Shown: positions 34,251-46,232, counted from the stretch's first letter. The stretch is DNA of 64,000 nt from Isoetes taiwanensis (GCA_021234155.1 JAJEKV010000015.1:1150852-1214851); one strand, 5' to 3'. Numbers and translations are program-made. Notes: a model not told the origin generated them from the sequence alone.

Positions 34251-34425
34251 GACAAAATCAACCTACATCTCTGGTACCATGTAAAGAATAGGCCGAGGAG
34301 AACAATAAACAAGATCCTTCACCAAACCAAGACACTTTCTCCTTTATTCACATCCAATATATATGTAATGAATAAATCTCAATGCACATGCATATTATGC
34401 AAGTGTTGTGCATGCAATCACATGC

Positions 34426-36335
34426 GTGCATGCGCATGTGCATGTACATGCATGCAATCTAATGCATTGTTCTCCTCTACCTATTTTTTATAGAGAATGT
34501 GTTTGTTGATTTAAATGATGAGAATTTGCCACATCATTCGGACAAGGGTGCTGAAAATGTGAAATTTGGCAGCATGTAATTTAATTTTTGTCATATCATG
34601 CGTACTAGCCCTTCAAAAAAGACGAATGCAACGTCGATTCCGTGCACGCGTCACGTGGAATGCATAAAAAAGGGAGCTTTCAACAGGTGTTGGCATGTAC
34701 AAAAAGTAGGTAGGTGAAGCAAAAATATACCCAATCATCAATGCACGGATTTCTGTCTATGCGATTCTATACCCTCGACGTATAACGACTGTCTATTCCA
34801 TGTGTATTTCCGAAAGCCAGTTAACAAGCCAACATGCTCTCCATCTAGTATGAAAAGCAACCATTTTGTTTTCGCCTTACATGGCATTGGAAAAATTCCC
34901 TGGGAGACTATTTTGCTACCGTCCAGCTTGGACAAAAAACCGTCCTACTTGGCAGATGTTCATAATCTCTCATGGCCAATTTTTTTTATTTCGGATCCTT
35001 TTCGCCCGCCAAAAACAGAGGCAAAACTTGTATATGGCTGAGTCGACTCTTGTAGCAAAAACTAGCTGCTAAAGATTTGCCCCAGTTCCATTCCATCAAG
35101 CCTATCTTCCAAGGTTTTGTTTGGCAGCATATGAAAAAGCACACAGTAGTTTATGGTTCGTTCCAAAAGGTCTTTGTTTGTTTCTTAGCTTTCTCATATC
35201 CATCAAATGACAAGCAATCTGCAACTTTTTCCATATTTTAGATTTGGGATGGTCAAGTGTCTGGGCAAGGAACATGGATGTGTCATTCATCCCACGGCCT
35301 CCATAGGAATCCTATACAATGGAAGCGTACTGATGCCGGATTCCTCAATCCGCATGCATTCGGCCTTCATATGTAGCATAATAACAGGGGGTTGTTTTTA
35401 AGTTTTTATACGTTTTTTCTTATGGTTTTCCTATGATTTGGTGGTTGTATTCTTGCAAGTGTACTAAATAGTATTTCTAGTGTGCACTCTTTCTCGACCG
35501 TTGATTTTTTATCAAAAAGTAAATCATATGGTCATGATTGTACTTCCTTGCATGCGCACAACAGATTTGGCATGTGTTCTGCATGAAATTTCTTATTGCT
35601 TTTTCCTGTGAATTGTGCTCTAAATTTTATTGGGTGGAGTGTTATGTCCACCCAAAAAAAAGCGTCGTTGTACTATTCTGCTTTTCGCAAAATTTAAAGG
35701 GATTAGGCTATGCAACAGACGTTCCGGAAAACCCTTGCCAAAAACCTCTCGAGTTTTGTCTGTTCCGGAAAACCCTTGCCAAAAACCTCCCGAGTTTTGC
35801 GTTGATGGCCCTTCAGAAGGCCCCAGATCATGGACAGCGCCTAGGTTGCAGTTGGAGAAAGAGAGCAAGGATTTTCAAATCATTGGAGTAGCCATAGGGC
35901 TTCAGGTGGCGTGGAGCTCATCTCCTCGATCCGCCAATTCTCTCCTCTTTGAGGCTTCAAATGGTAAGTAAGCATCCCAAGTTTTGTAAAAATGTTCCTC
36001 AGCAAACTTGTTATCTAAAGCATATGATTTTTCTTTCCCTTATATCTCAATACTCGTATGCAAGCAGCATGCTATCTCTAGAAACCTTTGGAAACCAACA
36101 GAATCTAAACAGTGCACTGGTCGCTTCTACAGAAAACAAGGGGTCAGAGTAGGCCTGAATAATAGAAATATCTTGCAATAGGAGAAGCACACTTTTGACA
36201 TCTGGCTACCTTACACCTTTCAGGAACAAAATTGCAGATGCAGCAGGAGCTCCATAAGCCATAGCCATTGCACAAAATTATTTTGCAATGATGCAAGACA
36301 ATAGGATGAAACCATCTAAAGTCACATTCTCCATT
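34426..36335. other. No gene seen
   Basis: Short accidental frames only. Immediately right of the palindrome a second CTCCTCTACCTATTTTTTAT occurs (about 34,470), which repeats the Copia-B LTR end. Confidence 0.5.
35721..35800. repeat. 41-bp tandem duplication
   Basis: The unit GTTCCGGAAAACCCTTGCCA.. is repeated at 35721 and 35762 with one or two mismatches. Confidence 0.85.
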
Positions 36336-36577
36336 ATTTTGAAAGCATGAGCAGTAGAACACGACAGGTTCATTGGTAGTCTGTAGAAGTATGTGGACTG
36401 CAGCAGGAAACTCTGGTGGTTATTTTGAAAGCATGAGCAGTAGAACATGACAGGTTTATTGGTAGTCTGTGGACTGCAGCAGGAAACTCTGGAGGGTAAT
36501 TCCCTATTAACATGTATGAAAACTGTAATAGAATGGAAGAATCATTGTCATGTATGAAAAGTGGTGATAGAATGGAA
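36336..36577. repeat. Tandem duplications upstream of the PPR fragment
   Basis: A block starting TTTTGAAAGCATGAGCAGTA occurs at about 36,338 and 36,422, the second copy lacking an internal AGAAGTATG-type segment. A second block TGTATGAAAA..AGAATGGAAGAAT is doubled at 36,511-36,577. Confidence 0.75.
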
Positions 36578-36582
36578 GAATT

Positions 36583-36879
36583 ATGCAAAGTATTTCACAG
36601 ATTACTGAACAAAAACTTGGTCTTTTGTATGTGTTCATTACAGGTCTTGCCCAATATGCTAAAGGCATAATGGCATTATACTATTTTGAGAGGATGGAAG
36701 AAGAACATATAAAACCTGATAATATTACATTTTCCTGCAATTTAAGAGCATATCGCAATGTACAGATCATGGAGCGTGGCCTTCACATAGATATTATGAT
36801 TGGAAGTAATTTTATGAAAATGTATGCTACGTATGGCAGCTTGGAGTGTGGCATTATAGTCTATGAACATCCAGCATAG
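36583..36879 (+). pseudogene. PPR protein gene fragment
   Basis: The frame includes FITGLAQYAKGIMALYYFER, MEEEHIKPDNITFSCNLRA and IGSNFMKMYATYGSLECG. This matches successive P- and L/S-type pentatricopeptide repeats of plant PLS proteins (..AQHG..ALxLFxxMxxEGVKPDxxTFxxxLxAC.. and ..GSxLxDMYAKCGSLExA). PPR proteins bind organelle RNA for editing and processing. Only about two and a half repeats are left, with none of the downstream E/DYW parts, so this is a pseudogene fragment. Confidence 0.75.
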
Positions 36880-38010
36880 CACAGTTAAGCATGGCTAGAT
36901 AGTTGCTGCTTATTTTCACATCGTATCGATGAAAGCTTCAGTTCATCATGGTAGGTAGTTAGATATATAATTAGATGTGCTTTCAAACACATATGTTTTA
37001 CTGTGTCTACATTGATGTAAGGGTGCTCAAAAGTAATTTTCCATGCCATGTTTGTCTAAAACATGGATTCAACTTATACAGATAGATAGATAGATAAATA
37101 GGAAGCCTGTCACTTTATACATTTAGCTTATATGTTCTGCTTAGCTTACGGGTAGCATATATGGAGAATAGAACATGCCTTGGGAAATAATTTCTCACTT
37201 AGAGTAACCAAGTTGTTATGCACACCATGTAATGTTACATCTATTTTAGAGACATGCGTTGTTGGAAACTTCACAACGTAAAGGGTGTCACAGGACTATC
37301 GTTATGCCATTGTTATGACCACATGAATAGATGAGTGCTGCTATAAGTTGTTACCATCTAATGCTTCCTTATTGAGTTAGTAAATGGGCCCATTTTTTTG
37401 TCCATGGTTTTTTGAAGTTGGATTTTTATATTTGATGCGCCCAGAGACCTTGAAGACTTGGGATGTTTCTTCTTTTTTTACAATCAAGCTTGCCTAGTTA
37501 CAAGTGCATAAAGTGACTGCTGGATGCTATGGGAACGGTGTCAACAAATGATTGTCACCAGATGCTATGTTGGAGCCCACGAACATCCCCTGCTTCTTGA
37601 ACAAGTTTTTAAATGCTGGATTTTGATATGATGTCATGGGAGTCTTGAATGCAACCGCTAAGGTATTTGGTATTTGAGTTCTTGACAAATGTGCTACAGG
37701 ACTAGGTTGCATATTTATTATGTTACTGACAAGAGCAAAGCATTTGATAATAAAAAATTGTAACATGGGTTATCATTTGTCTATTATCTATCGTGGTATT
37801 ATATCACACTTAATATTAGGACTTCGAATGTAATGGCTTGTTTTTAGCTCTACTACCATTGTTACATGCATTTATGGATTTCTTAGTGCCCTTCCATCCA
37901 TCATTAGAGTATTAGGTAATGTGTATATCTACACCCCTACACCATCCTTAAGGCCCCGAAGGGGCCAAAAATTTTTTTAGTTAACACAAACCATTAATAC
38001 ACAACTAACA
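36880..38010. other. No gene seen
   Basis: AT-rich DNA following the PPR fragment. I see no continuing repeats of the PPR protein and no transposon ends. Confidence 0.55.
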
Positions 38011-38407
38011 TTATTAACATAAACCATTGCATTTGACACATTTAAATTAAAATCCCCCTTAAACCCCCTTTGGTTTGGGTGCATATTCACACGGGGGGTT
38101 ACGTAGGGCAGCGAGAGCCTCAAAAAATTTATAATACATGTACAAAATTAACACCATTAAGTACATTGTCTCAAACCTTATAGTATTTTGCAAACCTTAA
38201 TATACAACATACAAAAACTTGTACATGCATACCCCACAAACGAGGATCGCTATGTACGGTCCAGATCTTGGAATAAAGGGCAAATATGCCCATCCGACAG
38301 CTCTCGTTGCCCGAAGTAACCCCCCGTGTGAATATGCACCCAAACCAAAGGGGGTTTACGGGGGATTTTAATTTAAATGTGTCAAATGCAATGGTTTATG
38401 TTAATAA
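38011..38407. mobile_element. 397-bp foldback element with 108-bp inverted repeats
   Basis: The left arm 38011-38118 (TTATTAACATAAACCATTGC ... GGGCAGCGAGAGC) is the near-perfect reverse complement of 38300-38407. The loop is about 180 bp and non-coding. Long terminal repeats relative to size suggest a foldback or MULE-type MITE. The target duplication is not clear. Confidence 0.85.
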
Positions 38408-38411
38408 CGTG

Positions 38412-39795
38412 AAAAATCAGAAAGGTAGAAAATGGAAAAATGGGAAAGATGTGGAAAATAAAAAAGGTGCACCACTTTTATTCAAGAAAATAATGTAATA
38501 CAAAGAAGCATCAAGACCTCTTGTATAGGGAACAAGTCCTCTCAAGATATTTATAATTTTTTTAATAAATCTTGGCCATCCACTTGGCATGATCTTGGTC
38601 CTTCTTTTTGACACCTCATCAATTCTTTTGTTTTTGTTTTCTTCTCCCCATAACCAAATTTGTCCTCTTGCTTAACAATTAACACAACTTAATATGGGCC
38701 CTTGGATTCTAACAACAAGCACAAATGAATCTGAACCCTTGATCCTCACTCCCCCTTTTTAGACCTTGATAGTATTCTTCTTTGTTGACCCCGATTTTGC
38801 CAAAAATTGAGTCAACATCATGCACAAACAAAAAGATGTGGCCGGTCCTCTCGGCCACTGACTTCAACACTTTTCACATTTAAGTACAATAAGTTAGTCT
38901 TCTTTGGCATAAAGAAGAGCTAACTGGGAGTTTTACGGGTCCCACCAAACCTATTAAGAAAATAAAGGATTTAACGGACCTTCCGAATCTATTTGAAAAA
39001 GATAATATTTTGGAGTTGTTAAGGTGTACTACAACACCAAAATGTACCGTGGAAATATGAGAATAGGAAAATTGAACGAAAAGAATGGGAAAATAAAATA
39101 TAAAGAATGGAGGGGTGGGAAAAATGGATGAAAATTGGGAAATATGGAAAATATGAAAGGTAGAAAATGAGAAAATGGGAAAGATGTGGAAGATAAAAAA
39201 GGTGCACCACTTTTATTCAAGAAAATAATGTAATACAAAAAAGCATCAAGACATCTTGCATGGGGGAAGAGGTCTCTGACACCATCTTCCCAAGGAATAG
39301 AATAGAATAGAATAGTTTTTTTAACGTCCACGAAGACCAATAGGTCATGGGACCCATACAATGGGCTAGTACAATCATTACTACTAGGATTAAAAAACCC
39401 CTGCCTCGAAAGGTTTTCAAGGGAAAAACCTTTGCAGTAATGATGATACTAGACAAGCTTAGATAATGACTACTGAGGGCTGCCACTACCCTTGCTCCAT
39501 GTAAGATTCTAGAGCCCAAGTCCCCTCAAGATATTTATAATTTTTTTGATAAATCTTGGCCATCCACTTGCCATGATCTTGGCCCTTCTTTTTGACACCT
39601 CATCAATCCTCGTGTTTTTGTCTTCTTCTCCCCATAACCAAATTGGTCACCTTGCTTAACCATTAACACAACTTAATATGGGCCCTTGGATTCTAACAAC
39701 AAGCACAAATGAACCTGAACCCTTGATCTTCATCCCCCCTTTTAGACCTTGATAGTTTTCTTCTATGTTGACCCCGATTTTGCCAAAAATTGGGT
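38412..39795. repeat. Direct repeat pair, second copy split by insertion
   Basis: A ~400-bp block starting GAAAGGTAGAAAATGG and including GGTGCACCACTTTTATTCAA, CTCAAGATATTTATAATTTT and TTGACCCCGATTTTGCCAAA lies at about 38,418-38,820. It recurs at about 39,157-39,260 plus 39,517-39,790. The gap in the second copy holds the (TATTC)n-tailed repeat at 39295-39432 and some flanking DNA. Confidence 0.8.
39295..39432 (-). repeat. Dispersed repeat with (TATTC)n tail, copy 2
   Basis: Nearly identical, in the same orientation, to 12748-12887. It interrupts the direct repeat at 39.2-39.8 kb, so it moved as a unit. Confidence 0.75.
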
Positions 39796-40434
39796 TAACA
39801 CGTACATATATGTTAGCACACAGCAATCATGCTCACAATAATATACCACCACGAAGGGTGGCCCATCCATCATCATCATCAACTAAATAGCAATATAAGC
39901 ACAAGATAACATGGGCAATATACCATAAATAAGGCTCTAACCTGGGTTCAGACTCCATGGGGTCGACTGACATTCAAAGCCTCAAGACGTCAACAGACAG
40001 ATATATAACATGGCGTTGGCTGGCATAGAACAATAGTTAGGGTTTTTTTTTTTTTTTTTTTTTTTTTTAGAGAATGAGATATTTTTTCCATTAATTAAAG
40101 ATCAAAAAGTACATTTTGGGCAACATGTTGTTGTTGTGGGATATATAAAAGATACTAAGCTTAAGAGCTATTAAAACCAGAAATTATAGATAAAACCAGT
40201 CTTAATAGTTTTAGCATAAAATGCTTTTAAAAGTAGAATAAAAGGCAGCATCAGCATAAATAGTAGTAGAGTTTCGATTCTCCTTATTGATTCTTCTTTA
40301 ACTGATCAGATCAGATGATCAACTGAACAAAACCTGTGAAGACACAATTGAGCCAAAATGTGAGAGAATCAAGAAAATTATGATATGAGTTGGTTTCAGT
40401 GGTCAAGATAGGTGAAGTGGTCAGTGAAGGCAGG

Positions 40435-40965
40435 CTATAGAATATGGTTGGTATTACTTCCCCAATCCAAAGCCTCCATAAGATCATTCATACAAGAGGT
40501 GGCCATGATAAGCAAGAGATTTCCATATGCATCTGCTTTGCCCCTGTGGTAATAATAGCATTCCCTGTAAAATTCGAACTGGCTATCTATCATATGCATG
40601 TGGTTTATCTCCAGAAACCAGAATAAGATATTCATTTGATAAGTGCTCTTACAAAACTCATAGGCCCATTGAATCTCCCTGACTGGAAATTCATGAAGCT
40701 TTGGGAACAATCTGTCTGGTATTTTGGATTTCCAATCAAAGTCAGCAAAAGCATTGACCTGTGTGTCAAAGTGATTCAGATTTCTCTCAGCCTCAAAGTA
40801 GTCAAAGCTTGTGTCCAGTACACGTTCACAGAAGATCAGGTACTCTAGCATCAACATCAAAGGATAAATTAGTATGTGCCTAAGAACAATGTAAATTAAA
40901 TAATTTATATTGACCACAAAATGAACCAACAGAATTCCATCTGTTATCATAGCTATTTTCTTCAT
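40435..40965 (-). pseudogene. LINE-B C-terminal ORF, possibly RNase H-like
   Basis: A 176-codon open stretch after zf-RVT. It ends with CYYYHRGKADAYGNLLLIMA, which faintly resembles the HxxREGNxxADALAN ending of LINE-encoded RNase H, and starts with MITDGILLVHFV, which could correspond to the NxDGS start. The middle (LDTSFDYFEAERNLNHFD, PKLHEFPVREIQWAYEFC) does not match clearly. It sits between zf-RVT and the poly-A tail, so it belongs to the element. RNase H is a weak inference. Confidence 0.35.
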
Positions 40966-41188
40966 TTTGAATCATGTGAGCAGTTGCAGATGTTTGCAAG
41001 TCATGCATAATATTGACCTTAATTCAACAAATAGAAATAACATGTCCCCCATGAATGCATCTGTTCCTGTGCTTCCATATGTTCCATAGAACAGTGAAGA
41101 ATAAGGTATTAACAAACTTGTCACTATTCATCAAGAGATCAATCAAATTATTTGGCTTAGTGATGGATAAAGCATTTTGACACCATGT

Positions 41189-43100
41189 CTAAAGAGGTTC
41201 TAATTTGGGACAGTTGAAAATATGGACCATAGACTCAGTGCAATTAAAGCCAAGAGGGCAGTTGTCAGAAATAGGATTAAGGCCATATTTCGATCTAGAA
41301 GGATTATAATGCTTTGCAATGCTCTCTAGATTGGATAAACTCTTGTTGGCCAGCAACCAAATGAAATAAGAAACTTTTGGAGGGCAGTAGGATAACCAGG
41401 TCTTCTTGTGAACTCTATAAACTTCCTCATCACTTAGGCTCCAATAGACTTTAGCTTTTGAAGGAGTGTTGTTGTAAGGTAACAATTTATAAATCATGGA
41501 AACTTTATAGATGTATTTCCCCTTACAAGACCAGTCGATATTAGAGTTCATAGTGTTCATATTCAGGAAGAATAATTTGGCTTTTAGATGCTTGAAAAGG
41601 CTCCTATCAGAAGAAGTTCCACCAATTTTCCTTTTGAGAGCAGTCCATGAGGTCCACCTGTCATCTATTCTAAGATCCCCAATTGAAGTAATTCCACACC
41701 TAAGACCATTTTTTATAGATCTTGGGATGATTGATAGCAAGAGGGATGTCATTTTCTTTAGATAAGAAAGGATTCCAGAATAAGGATGTAGTCATTTGAA
41801 AACGATCGGCTTATTGTGAGTCAGAAGTTTAGAAATCTTGTTCCAGGCTATAACCAAATTCCTCATTAGGGGGGAGATGTTCATAGCTGGATTGATACTA
41901 AAGAAAATAGAGGAGGGAAGTTGATGACTGATAGAGATGCCCTGTAATTCCACAATTTTGAAACCAATATTTAATAAATACAGAGGCTGGGTTATCTTTA
42001 TGAAAAATTGCCCTCCAAACATGTTTGCCAGCTAGAGCAATTCCTTGAAGAAACAAATTTTTGCATCCTAGACCACTATGAGACTTAGATCTTGTAATGT
42101 GATTCCAACTGATCAAATGATTCTTTCCCCAAATGAAATTTCTTACTATTCTCTCCAGCTGAAGATAGATATTATTTGGAGCAAGCAAGGCAGAGGAGAA
42201 GTAGATGTGAGAGCTTGCAATCACAGCATTTGCAATTATGGATCTGCCAGCAAGAGACAAGCAGTTACCATAATTATTTAATTTCCTTTTGATTCGAGAA
42301 AGAATAGGAGACCAGAGACCCTTAATATTTGAGTCCAAAGATAAAGGCATCCCCAACAAGTTGATAGCTTGAGATGTTTGATAGCACTTAATTCCAAGAA
42401 TAGATTGCTGATTAGATTCTCCCATGATAGAGCATTTGTCTAAATTCAAATTAATGCTAGAAGCAGCACCAAAGCAACTAATAATATTGAAATAGTTCCC
42501 AATGTTTTGAAGATCAATTTTTAGAAAACGGAATGAATCGTCAGCATATTGTAAAATATTCATATTGGATGTATTATCAGGTAGAATTAGGCCCTTAATA
42601 TTGCCAATTTACTGTTGGTGATTAATGACTCTAGTTAAAATTTCAGTAACAGCAATGAAGATGTAGGGAGCTAAGGGACAGCCTTGCCTCACTCCTCTGG
42701 CCAAAGGAAAGAATGCACATGGGGAACGATTGATAAGAACAGAGGACTGAGATCTGGAGTTAAGGCCAAGAATTAGTTGGATAATTTTATTTGAGAAGCC
42801 AATTTTCCTTAGAGCAAAATCAATGAATTCCCAATGCACAGAGTCAAATGTCCTTGAGAAATCAAGTTTGAGGAGAATACAATCCTGATTAGTGTGCTTA
42901 TTCCAATGGAGGCCTTCCATGGCAGCAATATAATTATCCAAAATGTATCTGTTTGGAAGAAATGCAGATTGGCAAAGGACTAATCATATCTTGCAGATGA
43001 CCTTTAATTCTATTTGCAACCTCCTGTGCACACTTTGCATACAGGTTGAAACATGCTATGGCATGATTGTAGCCTTCCGAAGACACAATCTCATGGAATC
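41189..43100 (-). pseudogene. LINE-B ORF2: reverse transcriptase and zf-RVT
   Basis: The RT blocks are YIAAMEGLHWNKH, LLKLDFSRTFDSVHWEF, GVRQGCPLAPYIFIAVTE and the catalytic ILQYADDSF. The first catalytic Asp block reads LDFSRTFD. The RT tail has LLGMPLSLDSNIKGLW and RSIIANAVIASSHIY. zf-RVT follows with SYCPPKVSYFIWLLANKSL and NCPLGFNCTESMVHIFNCP. Frame changes near 42,930, 42,590 and 41,800 separate three open segments. Endonuclease and ORF1 are missing by truncation. Confidence 0.9.
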
Positions 43101-43106
43101 ACTCTA

Positions 43107-44100
43107 TGAGACTACTCTGGGTTACATCTCCCCAGTCTGATGAGGCAGATCGGGGGGGCATGACGGATCCACCGGCATGACGGATCCCTGGGTGTGCTAG
43201 AGAACACGTGCCACATCAGTGATCCCCGCATTCGTACCCGACTTACTCCCCTAAATACAAAGGCCGGCTCACCGTGCCCATTCGAGTCGAGGACGTCCAT
43301 ATGCCTGTGACCCAGGGAGTGTCAGACCCATAACCGGCCCACACTCAGTGACCGGCTATAAGCCTAACACACTATAGGAGTCCTGTAGCCAAGCTAGTCA
43401 AGACCGTACCCCCGTTTCACCATCATACCTCTTGTCTGGTGCTGAATCACAACATAGCATCCACAGCCAGGTGGGCTCTTGTGCACATGCCGCATTTACT
43501 AGCTCGTAAGGGTTCTAGCTAGAGACATCTCTACTTCTAAGAAGCTTTCAGATCTCTACCCTCCTTTAACCCCAGACACACAGGAGAAACAGAAGGAGAG
43601 AACACAATCATAATCAAAGTATCCACCATCAACTTAGTAACACATAAAAGAGAAATTAACCATCCCATCTAATCAGAGAAGCGTTAGCTGAAGCACAGAC
43701 TATCTAGGGACTAATCGGTCTCTTGGCTAGAGTCATTGTCATGAAAGGCTTCCATTTTTCAAGTCTGGTTATAGCCGCTGGTGGCTCCTCCTTCCTCCAA
43801 CTCTCCCCAAATCAATCTAGGGCAGAATTGGGGGTAAGGCCCAATTTGCCCTCCAAACTTAGCAAGTTTTCCTTGACCAATCAATTTGGGCCAGGTGGCA
43901 CTACCTAGTTGGCTAACCTAATTAGCCTAATTAGGTTATTTGCTCACTAATATTTTAGCATAGCTAATAAAAACCCTTTTAGGTTAGCCTAAGTTAGCCC
44001 CTATCGACCCATAAGGGTCTAATTATATCCTAATGTGTCATAGTATGTATACGTATACCATATAAATACATGGAATGTCACATTCTCCCCTCCCTTAGAA
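43107..44100 (-). mobile_element. Gypsy-C: partial LTR with polypurine tract
   Basis: On the minus strand CTAAGGGAGGGGAGAA (a PPT, about 44,099-44,083) is followed by TGTGACATTCCATG at 44082, a typical LTR start close to that of Gypsy-D (TGTGACGTTCC). At the other end, GACTGGGGAGATGTAACCCA (43,120-43,140) matches GACTGGGGAGATGCAACCCA in the Gypsy-D LTR at 45,155. The LTR thus belongs to a related family and is cut off near LINE-B. A few pol-end bases precede the PPT. Confidence 0.7.
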
Positions 44101-44181
44101 TAATGTTGTCCTCAGCATTGGGGTTAGTTTAGCTAGAAAGAAACAATTAAGTTATAAAAGACAAGTTTAATACAGGATTAC

Positions 44182-45684
44182 TGTGATGTTCCAGCATAAC
44201 ATACGGTCCAGATATGTATATTATACTGCCACGTAATACGTACATGTCACCATGACAAGTACTTGAGAGCCGTAAAGAGTTGCGCCTAGGGGACAACCTC
44301 GTATGTTGCACATGTATATTAAACATATGCAATTAAACCCCTTTGCCAAGTGGCAAAGCCCCATTGGTCCCTTCTAACCTAAACCTAAAAGTTCATGTAA
44401 AAGAAACAAAAGGGGAAACCCTAAACCTTTCCCATTTTCGCATTTTGGCTTCCTTGGGCCATTTCGGCCAAGCCAAGCTGCTATTCCACATTGCCAGGCA
44501 CCGCCGAGCCGCATTTGCACAACAGTTCTCTCAGGAGCAACCATCTTCAGCAAGAACGAAGGCATGGATGTGATTCGGGGAGCTGGAGCAAGCCAAGGAT
44601 CAGGTAACCTGTGATTCCATTGTGCAAAGCCGACTCTTAGCCCGACAATGAGCTAGGATAGTATGTTAGATCAGTCTTAGCAGCCTTGTAGATCCTAAGA
44701 TTAGATAAGATAGATTATATATTATTCAGTATTTCAGTTCTTTTATGATGATGTTGTTCCATTCTATGCTCTCCTGTGTATGTGGGAAGGGGGGGTAGAG
44801 GCACCAAACTTTCAAGATGCGAGATGATCCTAGATAACCTCATTCATTTCCAATTAATGCGGCCCGTATACAAGAGCCCGCCTGGTTGTGAGTGGCGGGG
44901 CTAGACTGGTGGAACGAGGGGGACTTGTCCCATCACTGATTGATCTCTATGGTGTGTAAAGCCTACCAGGGATCTTAGCGGGCTAGGCTTAATGGTTTGC
45001 CACTGCGTGTGGGCAAGGCATGAGCTCGACACCTTTTGGGTGATGCGTCACCTTCAATGAGGTTCAAGTTGAATACGGGCAGTGGCCCTCTGGCCGCCTA
45101 TGATGGGCATGCATGCCTCTGGAGGGGGGGTGACTCTCCTCCTGCCTCATCGGGACTGGGGAGATGCAACCCAACAGTAACCCCTTTGTCTACGTACTCG
45201 GCAGGCTACGGTCTAGTCCCTAAACTCTTCAACCTGTTCTGCAAAGTGTGCACGGGAGGGGCGGATGGAGTGGACTACCCAATAGCCATGTTCCTATGCC
45301 AGCCCAGTCCATTCTTATGAACTCCATCTGCAATGACTTCTGGAGGCCCAAGCCGTCAGCCCATACCTTGGAGTCTGAGCCTTGGGTAGGATTCCCCATG
45401 TGGTGATGATATTGTGATGTGTTTATACAAGTATGCTATGGTATAGTCATCCTTCGAGGTGACTCTGTTTACATTTGATGTCATGTGCTTATGTTTACTC
45501 ACGCTTCCGCAGCTAGGACGGTCCCCAGGGAAGACGGGACAAATGATCCATCCATTCTTCCTCATCGATCCATTGCCAAAGGATTGGTATTAGGTGGATG
45601 GCCCCTGTCAGCTTGGCTGCCAGGGGGATGAACTCCGCCTTCCAATAAGATAAGAGCATCGTAGAAGAAGTAGGGGACATCACA
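44182..45684 (+). repeat. Gypsy-D 5' LTR (1,503 bp)
   Basis: Starts TGTGATGTTCCAGCATAAC and ends GGGGACATCACA, and is repeated with a few percent differences at 60944-62454. The 7-bp terminal inverted repeat TGTGATG/CATCACA is perfect. Confidence 0.95.
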
Positions 45685-45685
45685 G

Positions 45686-45697
45686 TGGTATCAGAGC
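45686..45697 (+). promoter_or_regulatory. Primer-binding site (initiator tRNA-Met)
   Basis: TGGTATCAGAGC one base after the LTR, complementary to the 3' end of plant initiator tRNA-Met. Confidence 0.93.
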
Positions 45698-45904
45698 ATG
45701 ATCTTGGTAGACCAATCGGGCACTGACCATTCCCTGTTAGGACTCACAGTAGACTTTCAGCCTTGGGAATACCAACCCAAGCATGAACCTCGAAAAAATT
45801 GGGAAAATGTTTTTCCAATCCCTAGAGCATTAAAGTGGGATAATGTTAAGTTAGGAAGAATAGTAGAAAACCCTAAAAAATTCCATTAGGAAGTGACCCC
45901 TCAT

Positions 45905-46232
45905 AGTGATATGGTCTACGGCGTATGGGATAAAGCCTGGAAAGGTTGGGGCCCATTGGATAATGATTTCCTTGAAGGATCCGCCCTTTTGGTGTGTTGG
46001 TTATCACTAGAGGTGCTAGTGCGTAACATTTGGTATCAGAGCCAAGTTTCAATTCCTGATAACAACATTGGTGTGTTCCACATGCTTGAGGGCAAGCATC
46101 TCGAGGAAGAGGAGGAATTGATATGGTCTACGGGGTATGGGATAAAAGGTTGGGGCCCATTGAATAACGATTTCCTTGAAAGATCTGCCCTTTTGGCATG
46201 TTGGTTATCACCAGCGGTGCTAGTGCGTAACA
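45905..46232. repeat. Duplicated leader segment with a second PBS
   Basis: A ~125-bp block (ATATGGTCTACGG ... GGTGCTAGTGCGTAACA) occurs at 45,908-46,030 and again at about 46,121-46,232. The first copy is directly followed by TTTGGTATCAGAGCC (TGGTATCAGAGC at 46031-46042). That is how an LTR end plus PBS of a different gypsy family looks, so this may be an LTR remnant incorporated in the leader. Confidence 0.75.

Larger units (their letters stand above)
28942..34425. mobile_element. Copia-B: two Copia copies as a ~2.6-2.9 kb inverted repeat
   Basis: The plus-strand arm (28942-31820) and the minus-strand arm (31821-34425) encode the same Copia gag-protease-integrase region up to the start of RT, meeting head to head at about 31,820. 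The arms look over 90 percent identical where I compared them. The right arm lacks about 360 bp of gag (a jump from CTCTAAAGC to GTAGCTTTC). Near the centre the 41-bp unit TTGACCCACTTCCAACCAAT.. is doubled. Partial short LTRs with similar CATGTGATTGCATGCACAAC sequence are at both outer ends. Confidence 0.85.
40043..43104 (-). mobile_element. LINE-B, 5'-truncated non-LTR retrotransposon
   Basis: The minus strand begins inside the RT domain near 43.1 kb (EVANRIKGHLQDMISP) and runs through RT, zf-RVT and a C-terminal ORF to a 26-base A tail (T run at 40043-40068 on the plus strand). A poly-A tail with 5' truncation is the normal product of target-primed reverse transcription. The family is different from LINE-A at sequence level. 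Confidence 0.88.

Noticed and set aside
40043-40068. Assembly homopolymer artefact
   Set aside because: The T run sits exactly where the minus-strand LINE-B needs its poly-A tail.
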